Below, one piece after another: positions 31,790-42,498 of a stretch of 64,000 nt of DNA (position 1 is the first letter of the stretch; each line of letters starts with the position of its first letter). The notes under the pieces were generated by a model, which was not told the DNA's origin, did no database searches, and saw nothing but the letters and a program-made list of their open reading frames with translations. The position numbers and the translations under genes are program-made. The stretch comes from Buttiauxella agrestis ATCC 33320 (lineage in GTDB: Bacteria > Pseudomonadota > Gammaproteobacteria > Enterobacterales > Enterobacteriaceae). The stretch lies in contig NZ_JMPI01000059.1 in NCBI RefSeq assembly GCF_000735355.1, positions 1 to 64,000 of the forward strand, given 5' to 3'.

Positions 31790-31808
31790 GTGAATGATAA
31801 TGATTTTC
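31790..31808 (-). promoter_or_regulatory. Fur box before the YncE-like/receptor operon
   Basis: GTGAATGATAATGATTTTC matches the 19-bp Fur consensus GATAATGATAATCATTATC at 15 positions. It lies 29 nt before the YncE-like start. It predicts repression by iron of both genes. Confidence 0.75.
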
Positions 31809-31830
31809 AATTGCATTATCAACAACAGAT

Positions 31831-31863
31831 AAAAAAAAGGCCAGCAATCAACGTTTGCTGGCC
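31831..31863 (-). terminator. tktA intrinsic terminator
   Basis: GGCCAGCAA/TTGCTGGCC stem followed on the minus strand by eight T, 16 nt beyond the tktA stop. Confidence 0.92.
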
Positions 31864-31878
31864 TTAGTAGTATTACGT

Positions 31879-33870
31879 TTACAGAACGGCTTTAGCCTGT
31901 TTCACAACGTTTTCAACAGTGAAGCCAAACTCTTCGAACAGCTGCTCAGCTGGAGCAGACTCACCGAAGGTGGTCATGCCCACTACCGCACCGTTCAGGC
32001 CAACGTATTTGTACCAGTAGTCAGCGATGCTGGCTTCGATAGCAACACGTGCAGCAACGGCTTTCGGCAGCACCGCTTCGCGGTAAGCTGGATCCTGCTT
32101 GTCGAACGCATCAGTAGACGGCATGGAAACCACACGCGCTTTGATGCCTTCAGCAGTCAGTTGATCCCATGCAGCCACAGCCAGTTCAACTTCAGAACCA
32201 GTTGCGATCAGAATCAGCTCAGGCGTGCCTGCGCAATCTTTCAGAACGTATGCGCCACGGGCAACGTCAGCCAGCTGCTGTTCAGTACGATCCTGCTGTG
32301 CCAGGTTCTGACGGGAGAAGATCAGCGCGGTCGGGCCGTCGTGACGTTCTACAGCGTATTTCCACGCCACCGCAGATTCAACCTGGTCACATGGGCGCCA
32401 TGTGCTCATGTTTGGCGTCACACGCAGGGCAGCAAGCTGCTCAACCGGCTGGTGAGTTGGGCCATCTTCGCCCAGACCGATTGAGTCGTGGGTGTAGACC
32501 ATCACCTGGCGTTGCTTCATCAGCGCTGCCATACGCACCGCGTTACGGGCATATTCAACAAACATCAGGAAGGTAGAGGTGTACGGCAGGAAACCACCGT
32601 GCAGCGCGATACCGTTCGCAATCGCGGTCATACCGAATTCACGTACACCGTAATGGATGTAGTTACCGGCCAGATCTTCGTTGATGGCTTTAGAACCAGA
32701 CCAGATAGTCAGGTTAGACGGTGCCAGGTCAGCAGAGCCGCCGAGGAATTCTGGCAGCAGATGGCCGAATGCTTCGATGGTGTTCTGAGATGCTTTACGG
32801 CTGGCAATTTTAGCCGGGTTAGCTTGCAGGTTCTTGATGAACTCCTGCGCTTTAGCAGCAAACTCAGCAGGCATGTCGCCTTTCATACGGCGGGTGAATT
32901 CAGCCGCTTCCTGTGGGAAGGCTTTAGCGTATGCTGCGAATTTCTCGTTCCATGCCGCTTCTTTCGCCTGGCCTGCTTCACGCGCGTCCCACTGAGCATA
33001 AATGTCAGAAGGGATTTCGAATGGCGCGTGTTTCCAGCCCAGAGCTTCACGGGTCAGTGCGATTTCTGCGTCACCCAGCGGTGCACCGTGGGAATCGTGC
33101 GTACCGGCTTTGTTCGGAGAACCGAAACCGATGATGGTTTTGCACATCAGCAGTGAAGGTTTGTCGGTAACCGCTTTGGCTTCTTCAACAGCGCGTTTGA
33201 TAGCGTCTGCATCATGGCCATCAACGCCGCGCACTACGTGCCAGCCGTAGGCTTCAAAGCGTTTCGCAGTATCGTCTGTGAACCAGCCTTCAACGTGGCC
33301 GTCGATGGAGATACCGTTGTCATCATAGAAGGCAACCAGTTTACCCAGACCCAGCGTACCCGCCAGCGAGCAAACTTCGTGGGAAATACCTTCCATCATG
33401 CAGCCATCACCCATAAAGGTGTAGGTGAAGTGGTCAACGATGTCATGACCAGGACGGTTGAACTGTGCCGCCATGGTGCGTTCTGCGATTGCCATACCGA
33501 CTGCGTTCGCAACACCCTGACCCAGCGGGCCAGTCGTGGTTTCAACACCAGCGGTGTAGCCCACTTCCGGGTGGCCCGGAGTTTTGGAATGCAGCTGACG
33601 GAAGTTTTTCAGCTCTTCGATTGGCAGGTCATAACCTGTGAGGTGCAACAGGCTGTAAATCAGCATTGAACCGTGACCGTTAGACAGCACAAAACGGTCG
33701 CGGTCAGCCCACGCTGGGTTCTGCGGGTTATGGTTCAGGAAATCGCGCCACAGGACTTCGGCAATGTCGGCCATACCCATAGGGGCGCCCGGGTGACCGG
33801 ATTTGGCTTTTTGTACTGCGTCCATGCTGAGTGCACGAATAGCATTGGCAAGCTCTTTACGAGAGGACAT
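31879..33870 (-). CDS. tktA: Transketolase A
   Basis: TPP-dependent transfer of two-carbon units in the pentose phosphate pathway. 663 residues, identical in length to E. coli TktA. TPP motif [13 protein letters not shown] near residue 154; central pyrimidine domain with [17 protein letters not shown]-terminal domain after residue 540. TktB is the paralogue; position beside loiP identifies TktA. Divergent from loiP across 265 nt. Confidence 0.98.
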   Translation of the reverse strand: MSSRKELANAIRALSMDAVQKAKSGHPGAPMGMADIAEVLWRDFLNHNPQNPAWADRDRFVLSNGHGSMLIYSLLHLTGYDLPIEELKNFRQLHSKTPGHPEVGYTAGVETTTGPLGQGVANAVGMAIAERTMAAQFNRPGHDIVDHFTYTFMGDGCMMEGISHEVCSLAGTLGLGKLVAFYDDNGISIDGHVEGWFTDDTAKRFEAYGWHVVRGVDGHDADAIKRAVEEAKAVTDKPSLLMCKTIIGFGSPNKAGTHDSHGAPLGDAEIALTREALGWKHAPFEIPSDIYAQWDAREAGQAKEAAWNEKFAAYAKAFPQEAAEFTRRMKGDMPAEFAAKAQEFIKNLQANPAKIASRKASQNTIEAFGHLLPEFLGGSADLAPSNLTIWSGSKAINEDLAGNYIHYGVREFGMTAIANGIALHGGFLPYTSTFLMFVEYARNAVRMAALMKQRQVMVYTHDSIGLGEDGPTHQPVEQLAALRVTPNMSTWRPCDQVESAVAWKYAVERHDGPTALIFSRQNLAQQDRTEQQLADVARGAYVLKDCAGTPELILIATGSEVELAVAAWDQLTAEGIKARVVSMPSTDAFDKQDPAYREAVLPKAVAARVAIEASIADYWYKYVGLNGAVVGMTTFGESAPAEQLFEEFGFTVENVVKQAKAVL

Positions 33871-34135
33871 TTTGACTCCAGATCGGATGGTTGAAGGTCA
33901 GGCCTTGACTACTATGCGTTATGGGCTACGCCCAAAAAATTGCCATCAATGTACCGCAAGCCGTGTGTCATGTACATGGAGCATCCTTTTGTCCGGTTAA
34001 GAAATCTCTGGAAGCTGCTCGCATGTTGCGCAAGTTGCTGCGCGAGTTTGGCTAACTTCTTTATACTGAAGCGACTAGCCAACGGTTTGTGGCTGAATGA
34101 CCTCTGAGCAGTTATCACTAATAAAGGATATTGGC

Positions 34136-34894
34136 ATGAAATTGCGCCCAATTTTACTGAGCCTGAGCGTTGCTGCCCTATTGAGCGGCTGCCAGAATAT
34201 GGACTCTAACGGCCTGCTGGCTTCCGGTGCAGAAGCCTTTCAGGCGTACACATTAAGTGATGCGCAAGTTAAAGAGCTGAGTGACAAATCCTGTGCTGAA
34301 CTCGACAGCAAAGCGAGCATCGCGCCCGCGAGCAGCGAGTATGCGCAACGCCTGAGCAAAATATCCGCCGCCCTGGGCGATAACATCAATGGCATGCCGG
34401 TGAACTATAAGGTTTATGTCACCAAAGACGTGAACGCCTTCGCGATGGCAAACGGCTGTATCCGCGTTTACAGCGGCCTGATGGATATGATGAACGATAA
34501 CGAAGTCGAAGCGGTTATCGGCCACGAAATGGGTCACGTCGCGCTCGGCCACGTGAAGAAAGGGATGCAGGTCGCTCTGGGGACCAACGCAGCGCGTGTT
34601 GCAGCGGCCTCTGCTGGCGGTGTGATTGGCAGTTTGTCGCAGTCACAACTCGGCGATTTGGGCGAGAAACTGGTGAATGCGCAGTTCTCCCAGCGCCAGG
34701 AGTCTGAAGCTGATGACTATTCATATGATTTGTTGAGAAAACGCGGGATTAACCCAATCGGCCTGGCGACCAGTTTTGAGAAGCTGGCTAAAGAGGAAGA
34801 AGGCCGCCAAAGCTCAATGCTTGACGACCACCCTGCTTCCGCCGAACGTGCGCAACATATTCGCGACCGTATGGCTGCGGATGGATTGAAGTAA
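34136..34894 (+). CDS. loiP: Outer-membrane lipoprotein metalloprotease LoiP
   Basis: M48-family zinc protease (yggG), induced by low osmolarity in E. coli. 252 residues from MKLRPILLSLSVAALLSGCQ; lipobox LLSGC gives a lipidated cysteine at about residue 19. Zinc motif HEMGHVALGH near residue 136, with the third ligand in QESEADDYS. A 13-codon upstream extension (MTSEQLSLIKDIG) is rejected because it would bury the signal peptide. Confidence 0.96.
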   Translation: MKLRPILLSLSVAALLSGCQNMDSNGLLASGAEAFQAYTLSDAQVKELSDKSCAELDSKASIAPASSEYAQRLSKISAALGDNINGMPVNYKVYVTKDVNAFAMANGCIRVYSGLMDMMNDNEVEAVIGHEMGHVALGHVKKGMQVALGTNAARVAAASAGGVIGSLSQSQLGDLGEKLVNAQFSQRQESEADDYSYDLLRKRGINPIGLATSFEKLAKEEEGRQSSMLDDHPASAERAQHIRDRMAADGLK

Positions 34895-34898
34895 AATT

Positions 34899-34982
34899 AC
34901 CCCTCATCCCGACCTTCTCCCCCAGGAGACGGAGAAAACCGTACAATCCCCTCTCCTTTGGGAGAGGGTTAGGGTGAGGGGG
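34899..34982. repeat. 84-bp palindromic intergenic element (CCCTCATCCC / GGGTGAGGGG)
   Basis: Two long arms (CCCCTCATCCCGACC... and ...GGTTAGGGTGAGGGG) enclose a second hairpin pair (CTCCCCCAGGAG and CTCTCCTTTGGGAGAG). It lies between the convergent genes loiP and speB and shares arms with 1-19, 2939-2960 and 41829-41853. Likely a REP-type element that also serves as a bidirectional terminator. Confidence 0.8.
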
Positions 34983-35001
34983 CAACACTCAATAAAGGCG
35001 A

Positions 35002-35922
35002 TTATTCGCCTTTCTTCGCCGCCTGGATATACAGCATTTCCAGAGCTAAAGTCGCGCCTGCCAATGCAGTGATTTCAGACTGATCGTAAGCTGGAGACAC
35101 TTCCACAACGTCCATTCCCACGATGTTCAAATCTTTCAAACCGCGGACCAGTTTCAATGCGCGGTCGGTCGTCAAACCACCGATAACCGGCGTACCGGTA
35201 CCTGGCGCGAAAGCCGGGTCGATACAGTCGATATCAAAGGTCAGATAAACCGGCATATCGCCAACAATCTGCTTAACCTGTGCCAGCACGTCGTCAACAG
35301 TGCGGTCGTTAACCTGGCCTGCATCCAGCACGGTGAAACCGTTGTCTTTATCAAACTCGGTACGAATACCAATCTGCACAGAATGGTTTGGGTCAATCAA
35401 ACCTTCTTTAGGTGCGGTGTAGAACATGGTGCCGTGGTCGAACTCGCAGCCATTTGCGTAGGTATCGGTGTGAGCATCGAAATGTACCAGCGCCATTTTA
35501 CCGAAGTGCTTCGCATGGGCGCGCAACAGTGGCAGAGTCACGAAGTGGTCGCCACCGAAAGAGAGCATACGCTTACCCGCAGCCAGCAGTTTTTCTGCAT
35601 GAGCTTGCAGACGTTCGCTCATGTCACGCGCATCACCGAAGGCGTAAACCAGGTCGCCACAGTCAACAACATTCAAGCGCTCACGCACGTCGAAGTTCCA
35701 CGGGAAGCGGTTACCTTCCCATGCCAGATTGGTAGACACCTGACGGATTGCCGCAGGGCCATGACGACCACCTGCACGGCCAGATGTTGCCGCATCAAAA
35801 GGAACGCCAGTGATAACCCAATCGGCATCGCTGTCGTATGGCATGAAATTCAGCGGAAAACGTAAAAAACCGAAGGCATTGGATACCAGGGAATTGTCGT
35901 ACTGATGGCCTAAGGTGCTCAT
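35002..35922 (-). CDS. speB: Agmatinase
   Basis: Ureohydrolase converting agmatine to putrescine and urea. 306 residues, the E. coli length. Manganese ligands in [18 protein letters not shown] and [17 protein letters not shown] near residues 121-240. It lies downstream of speA with a terminator-like hairpin between, so it probably also has its own promoter. Confidence 0.98.
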   Translation of the reverse strand: MSTLGHQYDNSLVSNAFGFLRFPLNFMPYDSDADWVITGVPFDAATSGRAGGRHGPAAIRQVSTNLAWEGNRFPWNFDVRERLNVVDCGDLVYAFGDARDMSERLQAHAEKLLAAGKRMLSFGGDHFVTLPLLRAHAKHFGKMALVHFDAHTDTYANGCEFDHGTMFYTAPKEGLIDPNHSVQIGIRTEFDKDNGFTVLDAGQVNDRTVDDVLAQVKQIVGDMPVYLTFDIDCIDPAFAPGTGTPVIGGLTTDRALKLVRGLKDLNIVGMDVVEVSPAYDQSEITALAGATLALEMLYIQAAKKGE

Positions 35923-35954
35923 GGTTTGACCTCACGATGATGGTAATTATTAGC

Positions 35955-36000
35955 AAAAAAAAGTCCCCTCCGCGTCGTTAAACCCGACGAGGAAGGGACT
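35955..36000 (-). terminator. speA terminator
   Basis: Long stem AGTCCC..CGTCG/CGACG..GGGACT followed on the minus strand by eight T, between speA and speB. Confidence 0.85.
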
Positions 36001-36087
36001 GTATTCATTCAGACTGCTTGTTGGCGCGGATTATCGCCGAATGCAGCATTATTTGTACACTAATCACTCTAAATAAAGACGAGTAAT

Positions 36088-38064
36088 TTACTCGTCTTCT
36101 AAATAAGTATAGCCATACAAACCCGCCTCGAACTCTTCGAGGAACTGCTGCTGCAAACCAGCATCCAGATCGGTCTGTTTCACCTGATCGCGGAAGTGCT
36201 TGAGCAGGGTTTTTGGATCAAGCTGAACGTATTCCAGCATGTCCGCAACGGTATCGCCTTCGTCAGACAACTCCACTTCTACGCTGCCGTCAGGGAAGAC
36301 GAAAACGTCAACCGCTTCGGTATCGCCAAACAGGTTGTGCATATTGCCAAGGATTTCCTGGTATGCACCAACCATAAAGAAACCCAGCAGCGGCGGGTTT
36401 TCCGCATCATATTCTGGCATCGGCATGGTGGTCGCAATACCGTCGCCGTCGATGTAGTGATCGATAGCACCGTCGGAATCACAGGTAATATCCAGCAGCA
36501 CCGCACGGCGCTCAGGGATCTGATTCAACCCTTCAAGCGGCAGCACCGGGAACAACTGATCGATACCCCACGCATCCGGCATTGACTGGAACAGCGAGAA
36601 GTTGACGTAAATCTTATCCGCCATACGTTCTTGCAGTTCGTCGATGATCGGACGGTGCGCACGGTTGCTTGGATCAAGCAGGCGCTGAATTTCGTGGCAC
36701 ATGCTCAGGTAAAGTTGCTCAGCCCAGGCACGCTCTTGCAGCGAGAAACTGCCAGATGCATAACCGGTATGGATGTCGTGCAAGTCAATCTGGCTATCGT
36801 GCAGCCATTCACGCAGCGAGCGACGGTTATTCGGCTGGTGCATTTCGCCCCAGGTTTCCCACATGCTTTGCAGCGCACGGGAAGCATCTGCAGCCGGAGC
36901 CGTTGGCGTGGTGTATTCGTTGCGCTCAACACCGATGATGTTGGACACCAGCACGGTGTGGTGCGCGGTTACCGCACGGCCGGACTCGGTGATCACCGTT
37001 GGGTGTGGCAGGCCGTGTTCTTCACACGCATCACCAATCGCCCAGATAATATTGTTTGCGTATTCGTTCAGGCCATAGTTGACCGAACAATCTGACTGCG
37101 AACGCGTGCCTTCATAGTCCACGCCCAGACCGCCGCCAACATCGAAGCATTCGATGTTAACGCCCATCTTGTGCAGCTCAACGTAGAAACGCGCTGATTC
37201 ACGCACGCCGGTGGCGATATCGCGAATGTTCGCCATTTGCGAACCGAGGTGGAAGTGCAGCAATTGCAGGCTGTCGATACGACCGGCTTCGCGCAGCATC
37301 TCAACCAGTTGCAGAACCTGTGTGGCTGCCAGGCCAAATTTCGATTTCTCGCCGCCAGAGGACTGCCATTTGCCAGAACCTTGCGATGCCAGACGCGCAC
37401 GCACGCCAAGGCGCGGTACTACATTCAGGCGCTCAGCTTCTTCCAGCACAATGCGAATTTCAGACATCTTCTCGATGACCAGATAAACCTTGTGGCCCAT
37501 CTTCTCGCCGATCAACGCCAGGCGGATATATTCACGGTCTTTATAGCCATTACACACAATGACTGAACGCGTCATGCCCGCATGCGCCAGTACAGCCATC
37601 AGCTCTGCTTTGGAACCCGCTTCCAGGCCCAGCGGCTCACCGGAATGAATCAGCGATTCAATCACACGACGGTGCTGGTTCACCTTGATTGGGTAAACGA
37701 GGAAATAGTTGCCGTTATAACCATAGGATTCACGAGCACGTTTGAACGCAGCATTAATAGAACGCAGGCGGTGCTGCAAAATCTGCGGGAAGCAGAACAG
37801 TGCAGGCAAACGTTGCCCCTGTGCTTCACGGGCTTTTACGAGTTCAGCAAGATCAACACGCGCTTCCGGGACATCAGGGTCCGGGCAAACGGTGATATGA
37901 CCGAGTTCATTGACGTCGTAATAGTTATTGCCCCACCAGGCAATATTGTAAGTACGCAGCATTTTGCTGGCTTCCTGGGAGCTCATGGCAACCTCCTGCA
38001 TGGAGCGGTGTACATCCTGCTCGCCCACTGACGAACCCGAAACAGAAGAGATTTTGTCAGACAT
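36088..38064 (-). CDS. speA: Biosynthetic arginine decarboxylase
   Basis: PLP enzyme making agmatine from arginine, first step of the alternative putrescine route completed by SpeB. 658 residues from [10 protein letters not shown], as in E. coli. PLP lysine in [11 protein letters not shown] near residue 127; phosphate motif [14 protein letters not shown]-terminal CDSDGAID. The E. coli enzyme is found in processed form in the cell envelope region. The start overlaps the yqgB stop by 8 nt. A start 10 codons upstream ([10 protein letters not shown]) is less likely. Confidence 0.98.
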   Translation of the reverse strand: MSDKISSVSGSSVGEQDVHRSMQEVAMSSQEASKMLRTYNIAWWGNNYYDVNELGHITVCPDPDVPEARVDLAELVKAREAQGQRLPALFCFPQILQHRLRSINAAFKRARESYGYNGNYFLVYPIKVNQHRRVIESLIHSGEPLGLEAGSKAELMAVLAHAGMTRSVIVCNGYKDREYIRLALIGEKMGHKVYLVIEKMSEIRIVLEEAERLNVVPRLGVRARLASQGSGKWQSSGGEKSKFGLAATQVLQLVEMLREAGRIDSLQLLHFHLGSQMANIRDIATGVRESARFYVELHKMGVNIECFDVGGGLGVDYEGTRSQSDCSVNYGLNEYANNIIWAIGDACEEHGLPHPTVITESGRAVTAHHTVLVSNIIGVERNEYTTPTAPAADASRALQSMWETWGEMHQPNNRRSLREWLHDSQIDLHDIHTGYASGSFSLQERAWAEQLYLSMCHEIQRLLDPSNRAHRPIIDELQERMADKIYVNFSLFQSMPDAWGIDQLFPVLPLEGLNQIPERRAVLLDITCDSDGAIDHYIDGDGIATTMPMPEYDAENPPLLGFFMVGAYQEILGNMHNLFGDTEAVDVFVFPDGSVEVELSDEGDTVADMLEYVQLDPKTLLKHFRDQVKQTDLDAGLQQQFLEEFEAGLYGYTYLEDE

Positions 38065-38203
38065 GGCGAACCTCAAATTTAAACGAATGTGCAAAACAGT
38101 TGACTACTATCGCAGGGGTATCCCGCAATAACAACCCATTAACAGCGCGTAGAAGCAGCATAAGACGCTGACAGACTAACTGTGCGACCGGTTTCTTTTT
38201 CAT
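38057..38203 (-). CDS. yqgB: Small protein YqgB (acid-stress leader peptide of speA)
   Basis: 48 codons, [14 protein letters not shown]...IVVNCFAH. The E. coli homologue begins [10 protein letters not shown] and contains AAIVVNCF, so both ends match while the middle differs and the C-terminus is about 5 residues longer. The stop codon lies 8 nt inside speA (ATGTCTGA), implying coupled translation. Too short to be found by length filters. Function in E. coli is not settled. Confidence 0.85.
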   Translation of the reverse strand: MKKKPVAQLVCQRLMLLLRAVNGLLLRDTPAIVVNCFAHSFKFEVRHV

Positions 38204-38864
38204 ATCATTGTAAAACACGTAACCGAGCTTCGTAGAACGAGTCGGCGAAACCACGAGAATACTCTTATCGATGACAAGAGAGCCCTTGTTCAGAATCTCG
38301 CGGGTTTAAAAACCGGCCCGAGAATCCTGAGAAGCGCCGAGATGGGTATAACATCGGCAGGAATGAATACACGAAATGCAGTTTATGAGGGGCATATGTA
38401 CGACCTGAGTGGCCGCCAGAGTTTGCGAATTACAACGGTTCATTAATCGAGTCACCTCCACGCATACCAGAAGCATGCGACAAGCCAAAGCTAAGAAATT
38501 TGCTCAACCCGGCTGGAAGTGGGCAACACAAAAATGTGTGCTTGTTGAATGAGCCGCGCGCGCCGCTTTATACCGACAACAGCCGGAAATTGCAAAACAA
38601 AAATCCCTGGTTTGCTGCGGGTGTCAGTAAAATTTGCCACTTAAGATTATCCGCACAAACTTGCGAGCGTAAAAATCACTGGTAATCTGATTAATGGATA
38701 ACCTAGAATAGCCGTCCAGATGTTAATCCATCTATACCGATTAACTGTTAGACTGCCTGAAATGAAACCTGTGGTATAAGCTCGATTAACCAGTACATCG
38801 CACTGGGGTGAGCACCAATTAGCAGCAGTCTGCACTAACCTAATTCTCTTAGGGTGAATAAAAC
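38204..38864. promoter_or_regulatory. speA-metK divergent regulatory region with MetJ-like boxes
   Basis: 661 nt without a gene I can support. Near metK, 38710-38733 reads as three tandem 8-mers (AGCCGTCC, AGATGTTA, ATCCATCT) partly matching the MetJ box AGACGTCT; MetJ represses metK in E. coli. TATAAG at 38775-38780 is a possible metK -10. The stretch 38280-38345 has several short inverted repeats (such as GGTTT/AAACC) in the yqgB-speA leader. A 61-codon plus-strand frame at 38500-38685 has no recognisable feature. Confidence 0.45.
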
Positions 38865-40019
38865 ATGGCCAAACACCTCTTTACGTCCGAGTCTGTATCA
38901 GAAGGGCATCCCGATAAAATCGCTGACCAAATCTCCGATGCGGTCCTCGATGCGATCCTGGAGCAGGATCCAAAAGCACGCGTAGCTTGCGAGACTTACG
39001 TTAAAACCGGCATGGTTCTGGTTGGCGGTGAAATCACCACCAGCGCCTGGGTTGATATCGAAGAGATCACTCGTCAAACGATTCGTGAAATCGGCTACGT
39101 GCATTCTGATATGGGCTTTGATGCAAACTCTTGCGCAGTGCTGAGTGCTATCGGCAAACAATCCCCGGATATCAACCAGGGCGTTGACCGTACCGATCCA
39201 CTGGAGCAAGGTGCTGGCGACCAGGGTCTGATGTTTGGTTATGCAACCAACGAAACAGAAGTGCTGATGCCAGCGCCAATCACTTACGCACACCGTCTGG
39301 TTCAACGCCAGGCAGAAGTTCGTAAGAATGGTTCACTGCCATGGCTGCGTCCGGATGCAAAAAGCCAAATCACGTTCCAGTACGACGACGGTAAAATCGT
39401 CGGTATTGATGCCGTGGTTCTGTCTACCCAGCACTCCGAAGATGTTCAGCTGAAAACGCTGCAAGAAGCGGTGATGGAAGAGATCATCAAGCCAGTTCTG
39501 CCAGCAGAATGGTTGAATGCGTCTACCAAATATCACATCAACCCAACAGGCCGTTTTGTTATCGGTGGCCCAATGGGTGACTGTGGTCTGACCGGTCGTA
39601 AAATTATCGTTGATACCTACGGCGGCATGGCTCGTCACGGTGGCGGCGCATTCTCCGGTAAAGATCCGTCTAAAGTTGACCGTTCTGCAGCGTATGCGGC
39701 ACGTTATGTGGCGAAAAACATCGTTGCTGCTGGCCTTGCTGACCGCTGTGAAATCCAGGTTTCTTACGCCATCGGCGTGGCAGAACCGACTTCTATCATG
39801 GTTGAAACCTTCGGTACTGAGAAAATCTCTACCGAGCAACTGACCCTGCTGGTACGTGAGTTCTTCGACCTGCGTCCATACGGCCTGATTCAGATGCTGG
39901 ATTTGCTGCACCCAATCTACAAAGAAACCGCGGCATACGGTCACTTTGGTCGTGAACATTTCCCTTGGGAAAAAACCGACAAAGCCGAATTGCTGCGTGA
40001 TGCTGCTGGCCTGAAATAA
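38865..40019 (+). CDS. metK: S-adenosylmethionine synthetase
   Basis: Makes SAM from methionine and ATP. 384 residues as in E. coli. Signatures: [24 protein letters not shown] at the N-terminus (read in two pieces), [12 protein letters not shown] near residue 115 and [16 protein letters not shown] near 258. Ribosome site AGGG before the ATG. Own promoter and strong terminator. Confidence 0.99.
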   Translation: MAKHLFTSESVSEGHPDKIADQISDAVLDAILEQDPKARVACETYVKTGMVLVGGEITTSAWVDIEEITRQTIREIGYVHSDMGFDANSCAVLSAIGKQSPDINQGVDRTDPLEQGAGDQGLMFGYATNETEVLMPAPITYAHRLVQRQAEVRKNGSLPWLRPDAKSQITFQYDDGKIVGIDAVVLSTQHSEDVQLKTLQEAVMEEIIKPVLPAEWLNASTKYHINPTGRFVIGGPMGDCGLTGRKIIVDTYGGMARHGGGAFSGKDPSKVDRSAAYAARYVAKNIVAAGLADRCEIQVSYAIGVAEPTSIMVETFGTEKISTEQLTLLVREFFDLRPYGLIQMLDLLHPIYKETAAYGHFGREHFPWEKTDKAELLRDAAGLK

Positions 40020-40045
40020 AACCCGCCAGTTCATCATCAAACTTT

Positions 40046-40079
40046 AAAGGCCAGCGCTTAGCTGGCCTTTTTGTTTTTT
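40046..40079 (+). terminator. metK intrinsic terminator
   Basis: AAAGGCCAGC/GCTGGCCTTT stem, GCTTA loop, followed by TTGTTTTTT. Confidence 0.93.
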
Positions 40080-40137
40080 ACTCCCTGCACTCCTTAAATT
40101 CCTTTCCCGCAAAATCTCTCGTAACAAACAACACCTA

Positions 40138-40153
40138 GTGGAAACGGTTACAC
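40138..40153. promoter_or_regulatory. Distal GalR/GalS operator of galP
   Basis: GTGGAAACGGTTACAC matches the gal operator consensus GTGNAANCGNTTNCAC. It lies 183 bp upstream of the second operator, a distance that could allow looping. Inferred from sequence. Confidence 0.65.
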
Positions 40154-40320
40154 AGGCGTTAACAAGGCATTAATTAAGACAGTTCTGCATGACAACATTT
40201 TGTTGCTGCGCTAGTTACAAAATATTTCAGAATAGTCTTGCATGGAAAATTTCGGTTTTATTTTCTACACTCAATTCACTGTTTTGATTAAATAAATTAC
40301 ACATACAGTTCTTGACACTA

Positions 40321-40355
40321 GTGTAACCGATTACACTAACGTGAGTTGAATCACA
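40321..40355 (+). promoter_or_regulatory. galP promoter: GalR/GalS operator and CRP site
   Basis: GTGTAACCGATTACAC at 40321-40336 is a near-perfect gal operator. CGTGAGTTGAATCACA at 40340-40355 is a CRP-type site next to it. TTGACA at 40312-40317 is a candidate -35. The remaining part of the 405-nt metK-galP gap is AT-rich and holds nothing else I can name. Confidence 0.75.
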
Positions 40356-40424
40356 CAATTTCACGTCGCGTTAACCTAACCTTAATAGCGAGATATCCCG
40401 CAAATTATTCAACTGGAGAGCACT

Positions 40425-41819
40425 ATGCCTGAAATAAAAAAACAAGGGCGCTCGAACAAAAGCATGACCTTTTTTGTCTGTTTTCTCGCAGCCCTGGCCG
40501 GTTTGTTATTTGGCCTTGATATTGGCGTGATTGCCGGTGCATTACCGTTTATCGCAAAAGACTTCCAGATAACTGCGCACCAGCAAGAGTGGGTCGTGAG
40601 TTCGATGATGTTTGGCGCTGCTGTCGGTGCCGTTGGCAGCGGTTGGCTCTCCTTCCGCATCGGGCGTAAATACAGCCTGATGATTGGTGCCGTGCTGTTC
40701 GTTGCGGGTTCTCTGTGTTCTGCTTTCGCGCCAAACACTGAGATCCTGATTCTCTCCCGCGTATTACTCGGCCTGGCAGTCGGTGTTGCGTCTTACACTG
40801 CGCCGCTTTACCTGTCAGAAATTGCGCCAGAAAAAATCCGTGGCAGCATGATCTCGATGTACCAGCTGATGATTACCATCGGTATCCTCGGCGCTTACCT
40901 TTCTGATACAGCCTTCAGCTACAGCGGCTCATGGCGCTGGATGCTCGGCGTCATTACTATTCCAGCCCTGATTCTTCTGGTTGGCGTTTTCTTCCTGCCA
41001 GACAGCCCGCGCTGGTTCGCCGCTAAACGCCGTTTCCACGATGCCGAGCGCGTCCTGTTGCGTCTGCGTGATACCAGTGCCGAAGCAAAACGTGAACTTG
41101 AAGAAATTCGTGAAAGCCTGAAAGTAAAACAAAGCGGCTGGTCCCTGTTTAAAGACAACAGCAACTTCCGTCGCGCGGTGTTCCTCGGCATTCTGCTTCA
41201 GGTGATGCAACAATTCACCGGCATGAACGTCATCATGTACTACGCACCGAAAATCTTCGAAATTGCGGGCTTCACCAACACCACTCAGCAAATGTGGGGC
41301 ACGGTTATCGTTGGGCTGATCAACGTGCTGGCGACCTTTATTGCTATCGGCCTGGTTGACCGTTGGGGCCGTAAACCAACGCTGGTTCTGGGCTTCATGG
41401 TGATGGCAGTTGGCATGGGGATTCTTGGCACAATGCTGCACGTGGGTATTCACTCCCAGGGCGCGCAATACTTTGCAATTGCCATGCTGCTGATGTTTAT
41501 CGTTGGTTTTGCGATGAGCGCCGGTCCGCTGATTTGGGTGCTGTGCTCTGAAATCCAGCCGCTCAAAGGCCGCGATTTTGGTATCACTTGCTCCACCGCA
41601 ACCAACTGGATTGCCAACATGATTGTGGGTGCAACCTTCCTGACCATGTTGAACACACTGGGCAACGCGAATACCTTCTGGGTCTACGCCGCACTCAATC
41701 TGTTCTTCATCGTTCTCACACTGTGGCTGATTCCAGAAACCAAACACGTTTCCCTGGAACACATCGAGCGTAACCTGATGAAAGGTCGTCGCTTACGTGA
41801 GATTGGTGCTCAAAACTAA
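40425..41819 (+). CDS. galP: Galactose:H+ symporter GalP
   Basis: Sugar-porter MFS protein of the inner membrane, 464 residues like E. coli GalP, 12 membrane helices. Motifs: [15 protein letters not shown] near residue 28, [13 protein letters not shown] near 85, PDSPRWFA near 190, [10 protein letters not shown] near 308 and PETK near the end. GalR/GalS and CRP sites upstream fit the call. Confidence 0.97.
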   Translation: MPEIKKQGRSNKSMTFFVCFLAALAGLLFGLDIGVIAGALPFIAKDFQITAHQQEWVVSSMMFGAAVGAVGSGWLSFRIGRKYSLMIGAVLFVAGSLCSAFAPNTEILILSRVLLGLAVGVASYTAPLYLSEIAPEKIRGSMISMYQLMITIGILGAYLSDTAFSYSGSWRWMLGVITIPALILLVGVFFLPDSPRWFAAKRRFHDAERVLLRLRDTSAEAKRELEEIRESLKVKQSGWSLFKDNSNFRRAVFLGILLQVMQQFTGMNVIMYYAPKIFEIAGFTNTTQQMWGTVIVGLINVLATFIAIGLVDRWGRKPTLVLGFMVMAVGMGILGTMLHVGIHSQGAQYFAIAMLLMFIVGFAMSAGPLIWVLCSEIQPLKGRDFGITCSTATNWIANMIVGATFLTMLNTLGNANTFWVYAALNLFFIVLTLWLIPETKHVSLEHIERNLMKGRRLREIGAQN

Positions 41820-41828
41820 GCTTACCCC

Positions 41829-41853
41829 GCCCCTTTCCTGCATGGAGAGGGGC
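41829..41853. repeat. GCCCCTTTCC/GGAGAGGGGC hairpin after galP
   Basis: 10-bp stem with one G-U pair and loop TGCAT, 10 nt after the galP stop. The arm sequence belongs to the same family as the hairpin between gcvH and gcvP. Likely stabilises or ends the galP mRNA. Confidence 0.6.
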
Positions 41854-41890
41854 TTGCACCCTGCCCTTCCTCGCACTATTCTTGCCGGTT

Positions 41891-42406
41891 ATGAAATCCC
41901 CGAGACTCCCAATCGCCATCCAACAGGCCGTTATGCGCTGCCTGCGGGAAAAGCTTCAGCAGGCAAATCTGCACTTAGCCCGTAACTACCCGGAACCGAA
42001 GCTGGTTTATCAGCAGCGCGGCACAGCTGCGGGTACTGCGTGGATGGACAGCTACGAAATTCGCCTCAACCCCGTATTGTTGATGGAAAACCAGCAAACC
42101 TTTATTGATGAAGTCGTACCGCACGAACTGGCTCATTTGTTGGTGTGGAAACACTTTGGCCGCGTCGCACCCCACGGCAAAGAGTGGAAGTGGATGATGG
42201 AAACGGTTCTGGGTGTGCCTGCCCGCCGGACACATAAGTTTGAAGTGCAATCCGTACGTAAAAATACCTTCCCCTATCGCTGCCGCTGCCAGCTCCATCA
42301 ACTCACCGTCCGTCGCCATAATCGAGTGATGCGAGGCGAGGCAGAATACCGCTGCGTGCAATGCGGTGACCTGTTAAAAGCCGACGCTACAACTTCCTGT
42401 AATTAA
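41891..42406 (+). CDS. sprT: SprT family zinc metalloprotease-like protein
   Basis: 171 residues; E. coli SprT has 165. HExxH motif in [16 protein letters not shown] near residue 74, and a C-terminal zinc ribbon (YRCRCQ ... YRCVQCG). Start at ATG 41891 ([12 protein letters not shown]); a TTG three codons earlier is in frame but the family starts at MK. Lies between galP and endA, as in E. coli. The substrate in bacteria is not established. Confidence 0.93.
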   Translation: MKSPRLPIAIQQAVMRCLREKLQQANLHLARNYPEPKLVYQQRGTAAGTAWMDSYEIRLNPVLLMENQQTFIDEVVPHELAHLLVWKHFGRVAPHGKEWKWMMETVLGVPARRTHKFEVQSVRKNTFPYRCRCQLHQLTVRRHNRVMRGEAEYRCVQCGDLLKADATTSCN

Positions 42407-42498
42407 AAGTATTAGCCGAATAATTTCCTGATTTAGCTTATTGAAACTGGATAAATCATCAGGTACGTTGCGAGCACGTTTTAGTAAGGATTCTGGAA

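Noticed and set aside
33871-34135. Possible small RNA or extra gene in the tktA-loiP gap
   Set aside because: Short inverted repeats (GTTGCGCAAGTTGCTGCGCG) are present, but there is no promoter-terminator pair to support a separate RNA.
38500-38685. 61-codon frame upstream of metK
   Set aside because: No similarity I recognise and no clear start signal. It could be a poorly defined small gene, but the evidence is too thin to list.
40929-41762. 277-codon open frame antisense to galP
   Set aside because: It has no domain, signal peptide or ribosome site and mirrors the codon bias of galP. Similar long antisense frames occur over gcvP, metK and other highly biased genes.
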